In this document: positions 26,818 to 35,989 of the stretch, piece by piece
Layout: the number at the start of each line of letters is the position of its first letter
Numbering within the stretch: position 1 is the first letter of the stretch
Assembly: GCA_964437365.1 (NCBI GenBank)
Contig: CAYTGM010000007.1
Coordinates: 1 to 64,000, forward strand
Source: CAYTGM01 sp964437365
GTDB taxonomy: Bacteria; Sumerlaeota; Sumerlaeia; SLMS01
Length of the DNA stretch: 64,000 bases
Reading direction: 5' to 3'
Notes under the pieces: model-generated
What the model saw: only the letters and a program-made list of their open reading frames with translations
What the model was told of the DNA's origin: nothing
Database searches by the model: none
Position numbers and translations under genes: made by a program

Positions 26818-27741
26818 TTAGCTTGTTTCCGTGGCAGCTGCTTCTTCTGACTGTTCTTCCGAAGGAGCAGATTCGATTTCCAGCTCTGGAAGGCTCAAAT
26901 CCTGTCCAATGATCTCGGAAATTCTTTCAATCTCAGCAGGGGGAAATGTAGCATCAACTTCGTCGAGCTTTTCCTTCATCCAAAGGTAGAATTCCTTTTC
27001 AGGGACAACCTTCACATGAATCCACATATAGGCATGAAGTGCGCCGCAAAGCTCAGCACATTGTCCTTTGTAGAAACCTTCTTTTGTAGGGCGGAACCAT
27101 TGTGAGTTCACGCGACCAGGAATAACGTCGAATTTAACGCCAAAGGCCGGTACCCACCAGGCGTGGTTAACCTGGGTTGACTGTCCCCGGAGAAGAACCG
27201 CCTGGTCGACGGGGAGATACAGAGGGTCACTTCCGGTGCCGTCATCAGTTACAGTCACACCATACTTTGGAAAGTTGTATTGCCAGTAGAATTGATAGCC
27301 GGTGACGTCCACATAGACGTCAGGATCTTGCGGCTCATCTTCCATATATTTAAGTACATGGTAAGCAGGAACAGCCATCATCACAAGCACGCATGCGGGA
27401 AGGATCGTCCATGCGACTTCCAGAGGAACGTTCTCGTGAAATGAAGCTGGCTTAGGATTTACATCTTTGGAGAATTGCTTAATACAATAAATGAGTGTTA
27501 GCAGTGGTCCAAAGAGGAATGGAAAGATAATCAATGTTGTCCAGACTGCATTCACACGTACCTTGTCGGCGATCGTTGTAGCAGGTTGGATGAGCCAGGT
27601 GGATGTCGCTTGATCGGCCACAGGACCGGCGGTGGTCTCTGGCAGTTTAATGCCATAGAACAGCCCGGCCGTCAGGACAGAAAGGATAAGGGAGATGGCC
27701 CATATGATAATAAGTGCTTTTATATGTTTCTTGTCGATCAT
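26818..27741 (-). CDS. coxB: Cytochrome c oxidase subunit II (CuA site, no fused haem)
   Basis: 307 residues. Two membrane helices (IIWAISLILSVLTAGLF and LIIFPFLFGPLLTLIYCI) precede a cupredoxin domain. The CuA centre is in GQCAELCGALHAYMWIH (Cys-x3-Cys, His, Met), with the other His in NHAWWVPAFGVKFDVIPG. No CxxCH is found, so this is not a caa3-type fused subunit; electrons must come from a separate cytochrome c, probably the one encoded just upstream. The C-terminus is a Glu/Ser/Ala-rich tail (SAPSEEQSEEAAATE). Confidence 0.95.
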   Translation of the reverse strand: MIDKKHIKALIIIWAISLILSVLTAGLFYGIKLPETTAGPVADQATSTWLIQPATTIADKVRVNAVWTTLIIFPFLFGPLLTLIYCIKQFSKDVNPKPASFHENVPLEVAWTILPACVLVMMAVPAYHVLKYMEDEPQDPDVYVDVTGYQFYWQYNFPKYGVTVTDDGTGSDPLYLPVDQAVLLRGQSTQVNHAWWVPAFGVKFDVIPGRVNSQWFRPTKEGFYKGQCAELCGALHAYMWIHVKVVPEKEFYLWMKEKLDEVDATFPPAEIERISEIIGQDLSLPELEIESAPSEEQSEEAAATETS

Positions 27742-27781
27742 AGTGAACGTACCTTCGTTTTAAGAGACTCCTGATCTTCCA

Positions 27782-28420
27782 TTATTCTTCAAGCAGAAGT
27801 TTTTCCATGGCATAGCGTACCGGAACGCGATCATCCGTATAAGGATCAATATTCACGCCTCCTGTGTCAGCCGCAGGTGCTGGAAGTTGAGAAAGTTCTT
27901 CTTCTGTGGGTTCTGGCCATCCATTTTCCTGCATGAAACTGTCATGGATGTAGTGAATAACCGCATACTTCTGCTTGGGATTCAGCGAGGGAAAAGCTGC
28001 CATCCCCTGGCCCACACCATTCTCAAGAGTCTGGTACATTTGAAAGGCGGATTTACCGTTCAGCCAGTTTTCATCCTGATGGAAATTACGTGGCTTCACG
28101 GCGAGGTTCATTCCCGAAGGACCATTGCCGAGTCCCTCGTCTCCATGGCAGGACTTGCAGTTATTTCCGTAGATAGCCTTTCCAAGCTTAATCAGTTCTT
28201 CGTCTGCTTCGATTAAGTCGGAGTGATCAAAAACTTCTGCTTCTTCTTCCTTCTTCTCTTCCCATGGACGAGCGTAAGTTGCTTCCACGACACCTTCGGT
28301 CATTCCCTGTTTGAAAGGAATCGAAGCGACGAGGAAAACGATATACGTCGAGAGAAGGGCCACGACCACGAAGATGATCAGCGGCGCAAATTCGCGAGGC
28401 TGTGAGTGGCTGTTATGCAT
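27782..28420 (-). CDS. Membrane-anchored mono-haem cytochrome c
   Basis: 212 residues. An N-terminal helix (FAPLIIFVVVALLSTYIVFLV) anchors it. One haem site CKSCH lies in YGNNCKSCHGDEGLGNGPSG, with a likely Met ligand in GQGMAAFPSLNPKQKYAVIHYI. It lies between actF and coxB and overlaps the end of actF by eight bases. It is likely to carry electrons between alternative complex III and the CuA site, or to be a subunit in one of them. It resembles ActE in the same operon (HWAIVHYI-type end). Confidence 0.88.
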   Translation of the reverse strand: MHNSHSQPREFAPLIIFVVVALLSTYIVFLVASIPFKQGMTEGVVEATYARPWEEKKEEEAEVFDHSDLIEADEELIKLGKAIYGNNCKSCHGDEGLGNGPSGMNLAVKPRNFHQDENWLNGKSAFQMYQTLENGVGQGMAAFPSLNPKQKYAVIHYIHDSFMQENGWPEPTEEELSQLPAPAADTGGVNIDPYTDDRVPVRYAMEKLLLEE

Positions 28421-29621
28421 GCAGATAGTCTCCGTTTACGCTGACGAGTAGTTCTTTGTCTCCCGCAGGAACCGCGGAGTTCTTGGACAGGTAGTTCAGA
28501 GTTGTGAAAGAAAAGATACCCAGCATACCGATAAACGAGAGAATTGCGATCGGTCCCGGATAGAGAATTGTGTCCGCATATTCAGGAATCACGATCCAAT
28601 ATAGATCAATATACTGGCCTGCAAGGATGGCAATAAAGCACAATCCCTGAGCAATGTAGTTTGTTCTTAAGGGTGGTGGCATAAGAACAAGGAAAGGAAC
28701 AACCCACTTCAGAGCAGGGATGGCAACCGCCATCAGGATCCAACCGCCAGCGAAACGATCTGCATACCAGAATGTTTCGTCTTCAATGTTTGCGTACCAG
28801 ATCAGCATGAACTGAGAAAAACCAATATAGATCATGAACACAGAGAAGCCCATAACGTACGTACCAAGGTCGTACATATGGCGCCCCTTCAGGTGTTCTG
28901 TCTTATTCTTAAGACTGAACATCATCATCATCATGAGAGAAAGCGCACTCACGAAAGCACCCGCAAAACAATATACACCGAACATCGTCGAGAACCAGCG
29001 GGGTGAAACGGACATGATCGCTTCCCATGAGAAAAGAGAAAAAAGAAAACCAAAGGCGATGAGATAAACGATTCCGATTTTCTTTCTGTTCAGGGGAAGT
29101 TTGCTTCCTTCAGAAGAGGATTTTGAGGAAAGTTTAAGTAATACAGTTCCAAGAATTGCGAGGACCCCAAGATAAACAACGACTTTAATATAATGCAAGT
29201 TGGGAGTAAGCCACGCCCGCTTCATAGATCCAGCGTATGGATAATCAGAGTCTGCAGCTGCCCACGAATAGATATGATCTGTACCTAGAAACATGATAAT
29301 GATGCCAATGATTGCACCAGGCACCACAAATGCCGTGAGCGACTCGGGAAGCCTCTTCATGACATAGAACCACTTTGCACTCGTTACGTACTGGATCGCC
29401 AGGAAGGAAGAACCTCCCATACAGAGGAACCAGAAGAAAAGAAAGGAAACGAATACGCTTCCCCAGGCAATAGAGGCTGCCGGTCCTTCTTCTGCGCCGA
29501 AAGCCATACCCAGTGAGGCAAGCAGACAGATAACTCCGACTGCGAGCGCACCAAAGGTGACTGCTGATGGAACTTTAAAGGATCCAGGATCTTCGATATG
29601 TGAAACACGTTTTCCGTGCAT
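28413..29621 (-). CDS. actF: Alternative complex III subunit F (NrfD/PsrC-like membrane protein)
   Basis: 402 residues with ten or so membrane helices (for example VTFGALAVGVICLLASLGMA, IGIVYLIAFGFLFSLFSWE and AIPALKWVVPFLVLMP). It resembles the ActC/NrfD family but is shorter, as ActF is. WYANIEDETFWYADRF is a family feature near the quinone-facing part. Together with ActC it forms the membrane part of ACIII. Five bases separate it from the actE stop. Confidence 0.88.
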   Translation of the reverse strand: MHGKRVSHIEDPGSFKVPSAVTFGALAVGVICLLASLGMAFGAEEGPAASIAWGSVFVSFLFFWFLCMGGSSFLAIQYVTSAKWFYVMKRLPESLTAFVVPGAIIGIIIMFLGTDHIYSWAAADSDYPYAGSMKRAWLTPNLHYIKVVVYLGVLAILGTVLLKLSSKSSSEGSKLPLNRKKIGIVYLIAFGFLFSLFSWEAIMSVSPRWFSTMFGVYCFAGAFVSALSLMMMMMFSLKNKTEHLKGRHMYDLGTYVMGFSVFMIYIGFSQFMLIWYANIEDETFWYADRFAGGWILMAVAIPALKWVVPFLVLMPPPLRTNYIAQGLCFIAILAGQYIDLYWIVIPEYADTILYPGPIAILSFIGMLGIFSFTTLNYLSKNSAVPAGDKELLVSVNGDYLHA

Positions 29622-29626
29622 GAAGC

Positions 29627-30370
29627 TTAATCTTCCTTATACTTAAGTGGATCGATGCGATAAACAGAGAGCTTTTCATTCATGACTTCAGGTTTTGACT
29701 CCCGAAGTGTGCTGTTCTTTTTATCTTCTTCTTTTGCATCAAGGCCGCGAGCTTCAACAACTTCGAGGTCTATCTCTGAAGGGTTGGCAGCGATTCCGAG
29801 TGCTCGTATATAATGGACAATCGCCCAGCGGTGTTCTTGCGATATGCGGTTCGCATATCCAGGCATTTGTCCCTGTCCAAGCGTGATGGTGTGGTAGAGC
29901 TGACCATCTTTCCATTCATTCATGATCTTTTCTGAATAGAGCTCTGCTGGAATCGGCATGCCATTGGGCCGATTTGCCAGAGTGGCAAGACCATCTCCTG
30001 CCCCCACCTCTCCGTGGCAAACGATGCAGTGTATATTGTAGTACTTCTGTCCCAGCTCTATGTTTTTGCGGGTGAGAGGAAGGGGGTTCTCTAACTCTTC
30101 ACCAGCCTTTTCCCCTTCAACAATTGAATAGGGGTAGGGCTCAAATCCAATTGGGACCGTATTTGCAGGTGGCATCAGGTTACTGTTACCATTCTTGAAG
30201 AACTCGTGGTATTCCTGAGCCTTAACGGCAGGGTTTCTATACATGTCAGGCATAAACTCAAATTCACGACCTTCAGGGTCTGGAGAGCATGCAGCAAGTA
30301 GACCGATTGCAAAACTGCTCAGGATGAGTTTAAAGACGCCATTCTCTATCATGTTCTTGATTAGTCTCAT
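29627..30370 (-). CDS. actE: Alternative complex III mono-haem cytochrome c subunit (ActE)
   Basis: 247 residues. The N-terminus (LILSSFAIGLLAACSPDPEG) carries a lipobox LAAC, so the protein is probably a lipoprotein on the periplasmic side. One haem site, CIVCH, lies in YYNIHCIVCHGEVGAGDG; the Met ligand is likely in GQGQMPGYANRI. ActE passes electrons from ActA toward the oxidase. The start overlaps the actD stop (ATGA). Confidence 0.9.
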   Translation of the reverse strand: MRLIKNMIENGVFKLILSSFAIGLLAACSPDPEGREFEFMPDMYRNPAVKAQEYHEFFKNGNSNLMPPANTVPIGFEPYPYSIVEGEKAGEELENPLPLTRKNIELGQKYYNIHCIVCHGEVGAGDGLATLANRPNGMPIPAELYSEKIMNEWKDGQLYHTITLGQGQMPGYANRISQEHRWAIVHYIRALGIAANPSEIDLEVVEARGLDAKEEDKKNSTLRESKPEVMNEKLSVYRIDPLKYKED

Positions 30371-30960
30371 GTTGCTGGGTTCTCTCCTGCAAGAGGTGCT
30401 GCGCGGAAAATAAGGCGATCTGTTTCCTTATCGACTCCGTCAACGATCTTGACTTTGAGAGCTTTATTCTCTTGTAAGAATTGAATGATTTCTTCTTCCT
30501 GTTCGGCGCTCTCTGCAGGAATCACCATCACAAAGCGGTCATTAGTGATTCTCTTACTCAGCACGATCGTCTTGGGTCTCGGATAGAGACCGCATGCAAC
30601 AAACAGTGCGAAGAGGTTAGTAAATCCAGCCAGCAGAACAGCAGACTCAAAGGTAACTGGAATCCATGCAGGCCAGGAAATGAAGGGCTTACCACCTATA
30701 TTCACCGGCCAGTCAATTGCAGAGGTCCAGGACTGGAAAGCAAAACCCAGGAAAGCACCGGTAAGCAGACCGATACGCGCGGCTGTGATGACCCAGGATG
30801 GTTTCAACCCGAGCGCTTCTTCAATCCCATGAATAGGATAAGGGGTATATGCATCGAGGTTCTTGTAGCCTCGCTCAACGCGGGCCTTCTCAGCCACCAG
30901 CATGATGTCATCTGCATCATCGAAGAATCCAAGAACTGCTGGAACACGTACTCTAGCCAT
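30367..30960 (-). CDS. actD: Alternative complex III subunit D (DUF3341)
   Basis: 197 residues. VRVPAVLGFFDDADDIMLVAEKAR followed by YTPYPIHGIEEALG is the signature start of DUF3341/ActD. Two membrane helices follow (IGLLTGAFLGFAFQ and TFESAVLLAGFTNLFALFVA), and the C-terminal half is a soluble alpha/beta domain (DRFVMVIPAESAEQEEEI). It is a small structural subunit of ACIII. Two bases after actC, four-base overlap with actE. Confidence 0.9.
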   Translation of the reverse strand: MARVRVPAVLGFFDDADDIMLVAEKARVERGYKNLDAYTPYPIHGIEEALGLKPSWVITAARIGLLTGAFLGFAFQSWTSAIDWPVNIGGKPFISWPAWIPVTFESAVLLAGFTNLFALFVACGLYPRPKTIVLSKRITNDRFVMVIPAESAEQEEEIIQFLQENKALKVKIVDGVDKETDRLIFRAAPLAGENPAT

Positions 30961-30962
30961 GA

Positions 30963-32414
30963 TCAGTTCACCTCCGCTGGTTTGCCGGTATCCGAAGATC
31001 CGCCATGAGTTTCTGATTCGTTAATTGCATGATCGTCATGATGACCTGCACCAAGGCGAGATCCCTTTGAAGGGTTCGGAAGCGTAGCCTTGAGCTCAGC
31101 AATGGCGAGCGTCGGGAAGACACGAGAGAATGCCAGGAACAGGGTGAAGAACAGCCCGAAGGATCCGATGGTTACACTGATATCCCAGATCGTTGGTATA
31201 TAATGCCCCCAGCTTGAGGGGAGGAAATCACGACTCAGAGAAATGATGAAGATGTTATAGCGCTCAAACCACATACCGATATTTACGAAGATCGAGATAA
31301 TAAACATCGCAACGATACTTCGGCGGATTCGCTTCGACCAGAACAGCTGAGGGATAATCACGTTACATGTTGCCATGATCCAGAACTGAACGGCGTAGGT
31401 TCCGAATGGTCTGAAGAGGAATTGATACTGCTCGTACTCGTGTCCACTATACCAGGCGATATAGAACTCGGTCATGTAGGCATAACCAACGATCACCGAA
31501 GTAGCAAGGATCACCTTATTCATCAGTTCGAGGTGTGTGAGTGTGATATAGTGCTCGAGGTTGTAGAGCTTTCTCATAATCACAAGCAGTGTTACCACCA
31601 TCGCAAACCCTGAGAAAATCGCACCTGCAACGAAGTAAGGTGGAAAGATCGTCGTATGCCATCCCGGTATGTGTGATACAGCGAAGTCAAAAGAAACGAT
31701 CGAGTGAACAGAAAGTACAAGTGGCGTTGCCAGAAAAGCGAACTGTCTATAGGCGCGCTCATAGTGGTTCCAGTCGCGCGAGGAGCCGGTCCAGCCAAAG
31801 CTCAGAATACTGTAGAGAGTACGGAAAAACTTGTTCTTAGCTCGGTCACGCGCCGTTGCCCAGTCTGGAATCAACCCTTGATACCAGAATAGAAGCGAGA
31901 TGGTGAAGTAGGTGGTTACCGCGAATACGTCCCACAGGAGCGGGGATCGGAAATTCACCCAGAGCGCTCTTTCTGCCGGATAGGGTACAAGCCAGTAGGC
32001 AACCCATGTTCGACCAACGTGGATCAACGGGAAAACCCCGGCAGTCATAACGGCGAAAATCGTCATCGCCTCTGCAGATCGGTTGATTGATGTGCGCCAG
32101 TGCTGACGGAAAAGAAAGAGGATCGCAGAGATCAGCGTTCCGGCGTGTCCAATACCAACCCAGAACACAAAGTTAACGATGTATATTCCCCAGCCGTTGG
32201 GGTTGTTAATACCAAACATACCCAGACCAAAAAACATCTGATAGGCAACAGGCACGAGCAGTAACAGCATCGTTGCCTGGGCCAGACCAAAGGTCAGGTG
32301 CCAGGGCAGTGAGGGAAAGCGCCCCATCGGCGCTAAAACGTCGTCCGTTACATTCTCCATTTTAATGGAGGGATCTAAGAGACGTTCTTCTTCTGGTTTT
32401 AAGGCAAGACTCAT
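30963..32414 (-). CDS. actC: Alternative complex III subunit C (NrfD/PsrC-like)
   Basis: 483 residues, about ten membrane helices. WVGIGHAGTLISAILFLFRQ, MTAGVFPLIHVGRTWVAYW and SIVSFDFAVSHIPGWHTTIFPPYFV are conserved in ActC and bear the quinol-site region. ActC is thought to host quinol oxidation. The cytoplasmic-or-periplasmic C-terminal tail is His/Asp-rich (GAGHHDDHAINESETHGG), which is not a fixed part of the family. Lies 20 bases after actB. Confidence 0.92.
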   Translation of the reverse strand: MSLALKPEEERLLDPSIKMENVTDDVLAPMGRFPSLPWHLTFGLAQATMLLLLVPVAYQMFFGLGMFGINNPNGWGIYIVNFVFWVGIGHAGTLISAILFLFRQHWRTSINRSAEAMTIFAVMTAGVFPLIHVGRTWVAYWLVPYPAERALWVNFRSPLLWDVFAVTTYFTISLLFWYQGLIPDWATARDRAKNKFFRTLYSILSFGWTGSSRDWNHYERAYRQFAFLATPLVLSVHSIVSFDFAVSHIPGWHTTIFPPYFVAGAIFSGFAMVVTLLVIMRKLYNLEHYITLTHLELMNKVILATSVIVGYAYMTEFYIAWYSGHEYEQYQFLFRPFGTYAVQFWIMATCNVIIPQLFWSKRIRRSIVAMFIISIFVNIGMWFERYNIFIISLSRDFLPSSWGHYIPTIWDISVTIGSFGLFFTLFLAFSRVFPTLAIAELKATLPNPSKGSRLGAGHHDDHAINESETHGGSSDTGKPAEVN

Positions 32415-32434
32415 TCTTAGCTCTTATATCTCAC

Positions 32435-35400
32435 TCAGTGGGAATTATGATCATCATGTGATCCAGCTTTTTCATCTCCATGACCGGCATCGTCATGGTG
32501 TCCTCCGTGGGAACTCTTGTGCATGCGGTGAGCCTGATACTTCGTTCTATATGGAGAAGGCTCATCTCTGTTTCGAACCAGCGTCTTGTAGCGTACGGAA
32601 GGATCAGTATTCAGATCGGTAAGAAGTCCATAAGCTCTTGGATCTTCAAAAGCCTGTGCAACCTCTGACTTAGCGTTATTACGGTCGCCAAAGGTAATGG
32701 CTTTCGCCGGACAGGTTTGCTGGCAGGCTGTCTGGAGATCTTCATCGCCAACCTTTGTTCCGTTCATACGTGCTGTGTCTTTTGCCACACGGATGCGCTG
32801 AACACAGAATGTACATTTTTCCATCACCCCACGTGTACGTGTCGTCACGTCGGGATTAAGAACAAGTTCGAGAGGGGAAACGCGTTTGCGTCCCTCTGTC
32901 GGTCCTGTTCGGTAATCTGTATATTGCCAGAAATTGAAACGGCGGACCTTGTAAGGACAGTTGTTTGCGCAGTAACGCGTACCCACACAACGGTTGTAGG
33001 TCATCACATTGAGACCTTCATTGTTGTGCATTGTCGCGATAACCGGACAAACTGTTTCACAGGGAGCATTATCACAATGCTGACACATGACAGGCATAAT
33101 CGCAAAATCAGGGTCGTTCTTATCACCGCGATAATATCTGTCTAGACGGATCCAGTGCATTTCGCGCCCGACAAGAACCTCATCTTTGCCAACAACCGGA
33201 ATGTTATTCTCAACCTGGCAGGCAATGACACATGCATTACATCCATTGCACGCGTTGAGATCGATCGACATCCCCCAATGATGACCCTCGTAAGTATGCT
33301 GGTTCGCCCAGAGGCTCTCCGGGTTCTCGCCATGCTCCGCATGGTTCGGGTAACCTGCATAGTGATCTTTTTTCCACTCATTAAGTGTTGTTTCACCAAA
33401 TATCGGGCGGTCGTAAACAGGCTTGTCTTTCTTGTTCATCTGAGCGCCAGCGGGAACATCACCCTTCTGCTTATTCACCATAATGCCCATGTGGGCAGGA
33501 CTGTGAAGGTAATTGTGCCCTTGTATATCAGCCAGTTTTGTCTTACCGCTTGTTTTCTTTATCGTTGCAGATATAGACGAAGAGACGACAACTTTATCAC
33601 CCTCCATGGAGAGAAGCTGTGTCACATTGACACCGATATCACTACCCACACCACCGAAGGTATTGCGTCCCCAGCCCAGCATCACACCGATTACATCTTC
33701 ATGAACGCCAGGTTGAATATAGACAGGAATTTCAATAGAACTTCCATTCGCGGAAACCTCAACGAAGTCGCCTGTTTTCACTCCAAGCTTCTCAGCGTGT
33801 TTCGGGGATATCGCCGCGTAGTTCTCCCAGCACACCTTGCTGATGGGGTCGGAAAGTTCCAGAAGGAACGGATTACCCATCGAGCGTCCATCTCCATGAA
33901 CATTGGAACGATAAGCGACAAGGATGGTCCCGCTCTGGATATCCTCGTGCGAGATCGTGCTGGAAACAGCGTCTGTATCAATTGAAGGAACAGAGAATTC
34001 TTTTCCGTAAGCATTCTTTCTGGTATCGACGAAACCATTCTGAAGCAGTTCGCCCCAGAATGCTTTAAAGTTTCCTGCTTTGCTTCCACTGGAAGGATAG
34101 ACATCCTTTTCCCAGACAGACACCAGAAAGTCATACCAGGTGATCTGCTTGGGTTCAAGCTGGGCGGGATCAAGGTCATTACGAGACTCGACTCCGGCGG
34201 CCGCCATCATGGCTTCAACTTCTTCATCAGAGGGAGCAGACTTAAAGCGCGAAGACCCCGAAGCGGTGACGAAAGCCATGAGTGACTCTTGCCAGCTCCT
34301 TGTAAAGTAACGTGTGTTCGCGGCAACTTCACCAAAAAGCGTCCTGACCGCTGGCTGCTGAATGCCGTATAGACCAGCTTGTGATGACGCGTCACCCCAG
34401 GTTTCAAGAGTATGAACACCCGGAACAATCAGATCACTGAGAGCCGAAGTTTCGTCCATCATGCGACCAAGCGACACGATGCGTGAAACCTTGCCCATTG
34501 CTTCTGCAAACCCGGATGAAGCAGGGAGTGTATAGACAGGGTTTACTTCATTAAGAATGAGCAGCTCGACTTTACCGGCCTTCATATCCTTAATCAGCTT
34601 TGTCAACCCACCAAGTGTTCCGCGGGATTGAAGAGAAGGACTTTCCGATATGTCGATCGTATGTTTGAAGTTATCAAGAATATAATTCAGGAAAACACCA
34701 AGGTGAACAAGGCTGTCAACATTGGCCATTCTTGACTCAGCAGACTTTGTATAGACAATGCTCTTGCCCGGAGCCTGTTTAAGCGATTTTGCCACTCGCT
34801 TTAATTCATCTTCTGACAGACCCGTTTCCTGAGAAACCTTTGCAGGACTCCAATCGTAAAACCGGGCGCGTACCTTGGAATCCGATGCAATCGACGATGC
34901 GCCATCCAGCTTGGTATCGGCCCCGCCGTATAGAAGCAGGTGGGCTATCCCCAGTCCAATTCGCACCAGGTGGTCTGGTCTTGTCTGGTAACGGTAATCA
35001 GCAGAAGCTCCCGTCAGCGTTGGTACCGGCTCGAATGAATAAACCCGTGACATTCCGTCTGGGTGTTTCGGATCTCGTTTAGCAGCAAAACCCCGCATAT
35101 ACTCTACGGAAGAGTCACCTTGACCAAGTGGGTCTCCACCAAGGCAGAGCACAACGTCTGCTCGGTCGAAAAGATAGCGGGGGGAAACCGCCTCACCGAA
35201 GAAATCTTTAATCGCGTCTCTCTCAAGGCCATCCTGGAGGTCATCGTAATAGACAACTTCGAAGTTATCGCCTTCTGCCTTGAACTCGTTCAGGAGAGCT
35301 TCATTTGCCGGTCCGTTGATGGAACGGGTGAGAAACACAACTTTTCCAACAGCCGATGCAAGTGCGCCGCCAACCTCTTGATCTACCACATCAATCGTGG

Positions 35401-35956
35401 GGTGCTTTTGAAGCTCGTCGTCGAGAGGATCTCCCACTTCACCATTGAAGCTACGATTAATCCTGACGGGAAAGCGAAGGCGGTCAGGGTTATAGAGGTC
35501 CGTCATCGTGGCATGGTGAGATGCCGACAGACTGCCCGAGTTGACCGGATCGGCAGGGTTGCCTTCAATCTTGATAGGCCGGCCATCCAGTGTCTTAACG
35601 ATGATGCCGTATGACTCTCCGGACTCTGTCCAGGTGGAAGCGTAGTAATTCGGAATTCCGTGGGTTATTTCTTCCGGCTTATTGACGTAAGGAATAACTT
35701 TTTGAACAGGGCGCTCACACCCCTGAAGCATAGCTGCAAGTGTTGCAAAGCCTGAAAGCTTGAGAAATGTTCTGCGCTTTACAGGAGAGAGGAAAGCACT
35801 GTCCTCTTTACCCTCTGAATCGAAGTATTTAATTGGCTTCGCCCCTGGGTGAAATTCTTCACCCAACTGTGCAAGATACTCTTCCTCGCGGTCGTACTCA
35901 GCAAGCGTTGACCAGATTTCGGGACGAGAAGGTGTTTTCGTTTCTTCCGTAGTCAT
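32435..35956 (-). CDS. actB: Alternative complex III subunit B (MoCo-like domain plus 4Fe-4S domain)
   Basis: 1173 residues from the ATG at 35956 (AGGA upstream); a TTG at 35974 is less likely. The N-terminus has a twin-arginine motif KRRTFLKLSGF (RR about 61-62), then LQGC, a possible lipobox. Residues ~100-840 form the molybdopterin-oxidoreductase-like domain without clear cofactor ligands, as in known ActB. Residues ~900-1130 form a ferredoxin-like domain with four Cys clusters: CNGCNACVIAC, CQHCDNAPCETVC, CVGTRYCANNC and CTFCV...CQQTCP. It links the quinol site to haems. The tail (SSHGGHHDDAGHGDEKAG...) is rich in His and Asp. Confidence 0.94.
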   Translation of the reverse strand: MTTEETKTPSRPEIWSTLAEYDREEEYLAQLGEEFHPGAKPIKYFDSEGKEDSAFLSPVKRRTFLKLSGFATLAAMLQGCERPVQKVIPYVNKPEEITHGIPNYYASTWTESGESYGIIVKTLDGRPIKIEGNPADPVNSGSLSASHHATMTDLYNPDRLRFPVRINRSFNGEVGDPLDDELQKHPTIDVVDQEVGGALASAVGKVVFLTRSINGPANEALLNEFKAEGDNFEVVYYDDLQDGLERDAIKDFFGEAVSPRYLFDRADVVLCLGGDPLGQGDSSVEYMRGFAAKRDPKHPDGMSRVYSFEPVPTLTGASADYRYQTRPDHLVRIGLGIAHLLLYGGADTKLDGASSIASDSKVRARFYDWSPAKVSQETGLSEDELKRVAKSLKQAPGKSIVYTKSAESRMANVDSLVHLGVFLNYILDNFKHTIDISESPSLQSRGTLGGLTKLIKDMKAGKVELLILNEVNPVYTLPASSGFAEAMGKVSRIVSLGRMMDETSALSDLIVPGVHTLETWGDASSQAGLYGIQQPAVRTLFGEVAANTRYFTRSWQESLMAFVTASGSSRFKSAPSDEEVEAMMAAAGVESRNDLDPAQLEPKQITWYDFLVSVWEKDVYPSSGSKAGNFKAFWGELLQNGFVDTRKNAYGKEFSVPSIDTDAVSSTISHEDIQSGTILVAYRSNVHGDGRSMGNPFLLELSDPISKVCWENYAAISPKHAEKLGVKTGDFVEVSANGSSIEIPVYIQPGVHEDVIGVMLGWGRNTFGGVGSDIGVNVTQLLSMEGDKVVVSSSISATIKKTSGKTKLADIQGHNYLHSPAHMGIMVNKQKGDVPAGAQMNKKDKPVYDRPIFGETTLNEWKKDHYAGYPNHAEHGENPESLWANQHTYEGHHWGMSIDLNACNGCNACVIACQVENNIPVVGKDEVLVGREMHWIRLDRYYRGDKNDPDFAIMPVMCQHCDNAPCETVCPVIATMHNNEGLNVMTYNRCVGTRYCANNCPYKVRRFNFWQYTDYRTGPTEGRKRVSPLELVLNPDVTTRTRGVMEKCTFCVQRIRVAKDTARMNGTKVGDEDLQTACQQTCPAKAITFGDRNNAKSEVAQAFEDPRAYGLLTDLNTDPSVRYKTLVRNRDEPSPYRTKYQAHRMHKSSHGGHHDDAGHGDEKAGSHDDHNSH

Positions 35957-35989
35957 CTTATTCCTAAGCTTCAAAGAATTACCTTCAGA

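Noticed and set aside
27782..28420. caa3-type oxidase with fused cytochrome domain
   Set aside because: CoxB has no CxxCH; the cytochrome c is a separate gene.
33155..33985. 276-residue open frame antisense to actB
   Set aside because: Shadow of a strongly conserved coding strand (ferredoxin and MoCo-like regions); no family or ribosome site.
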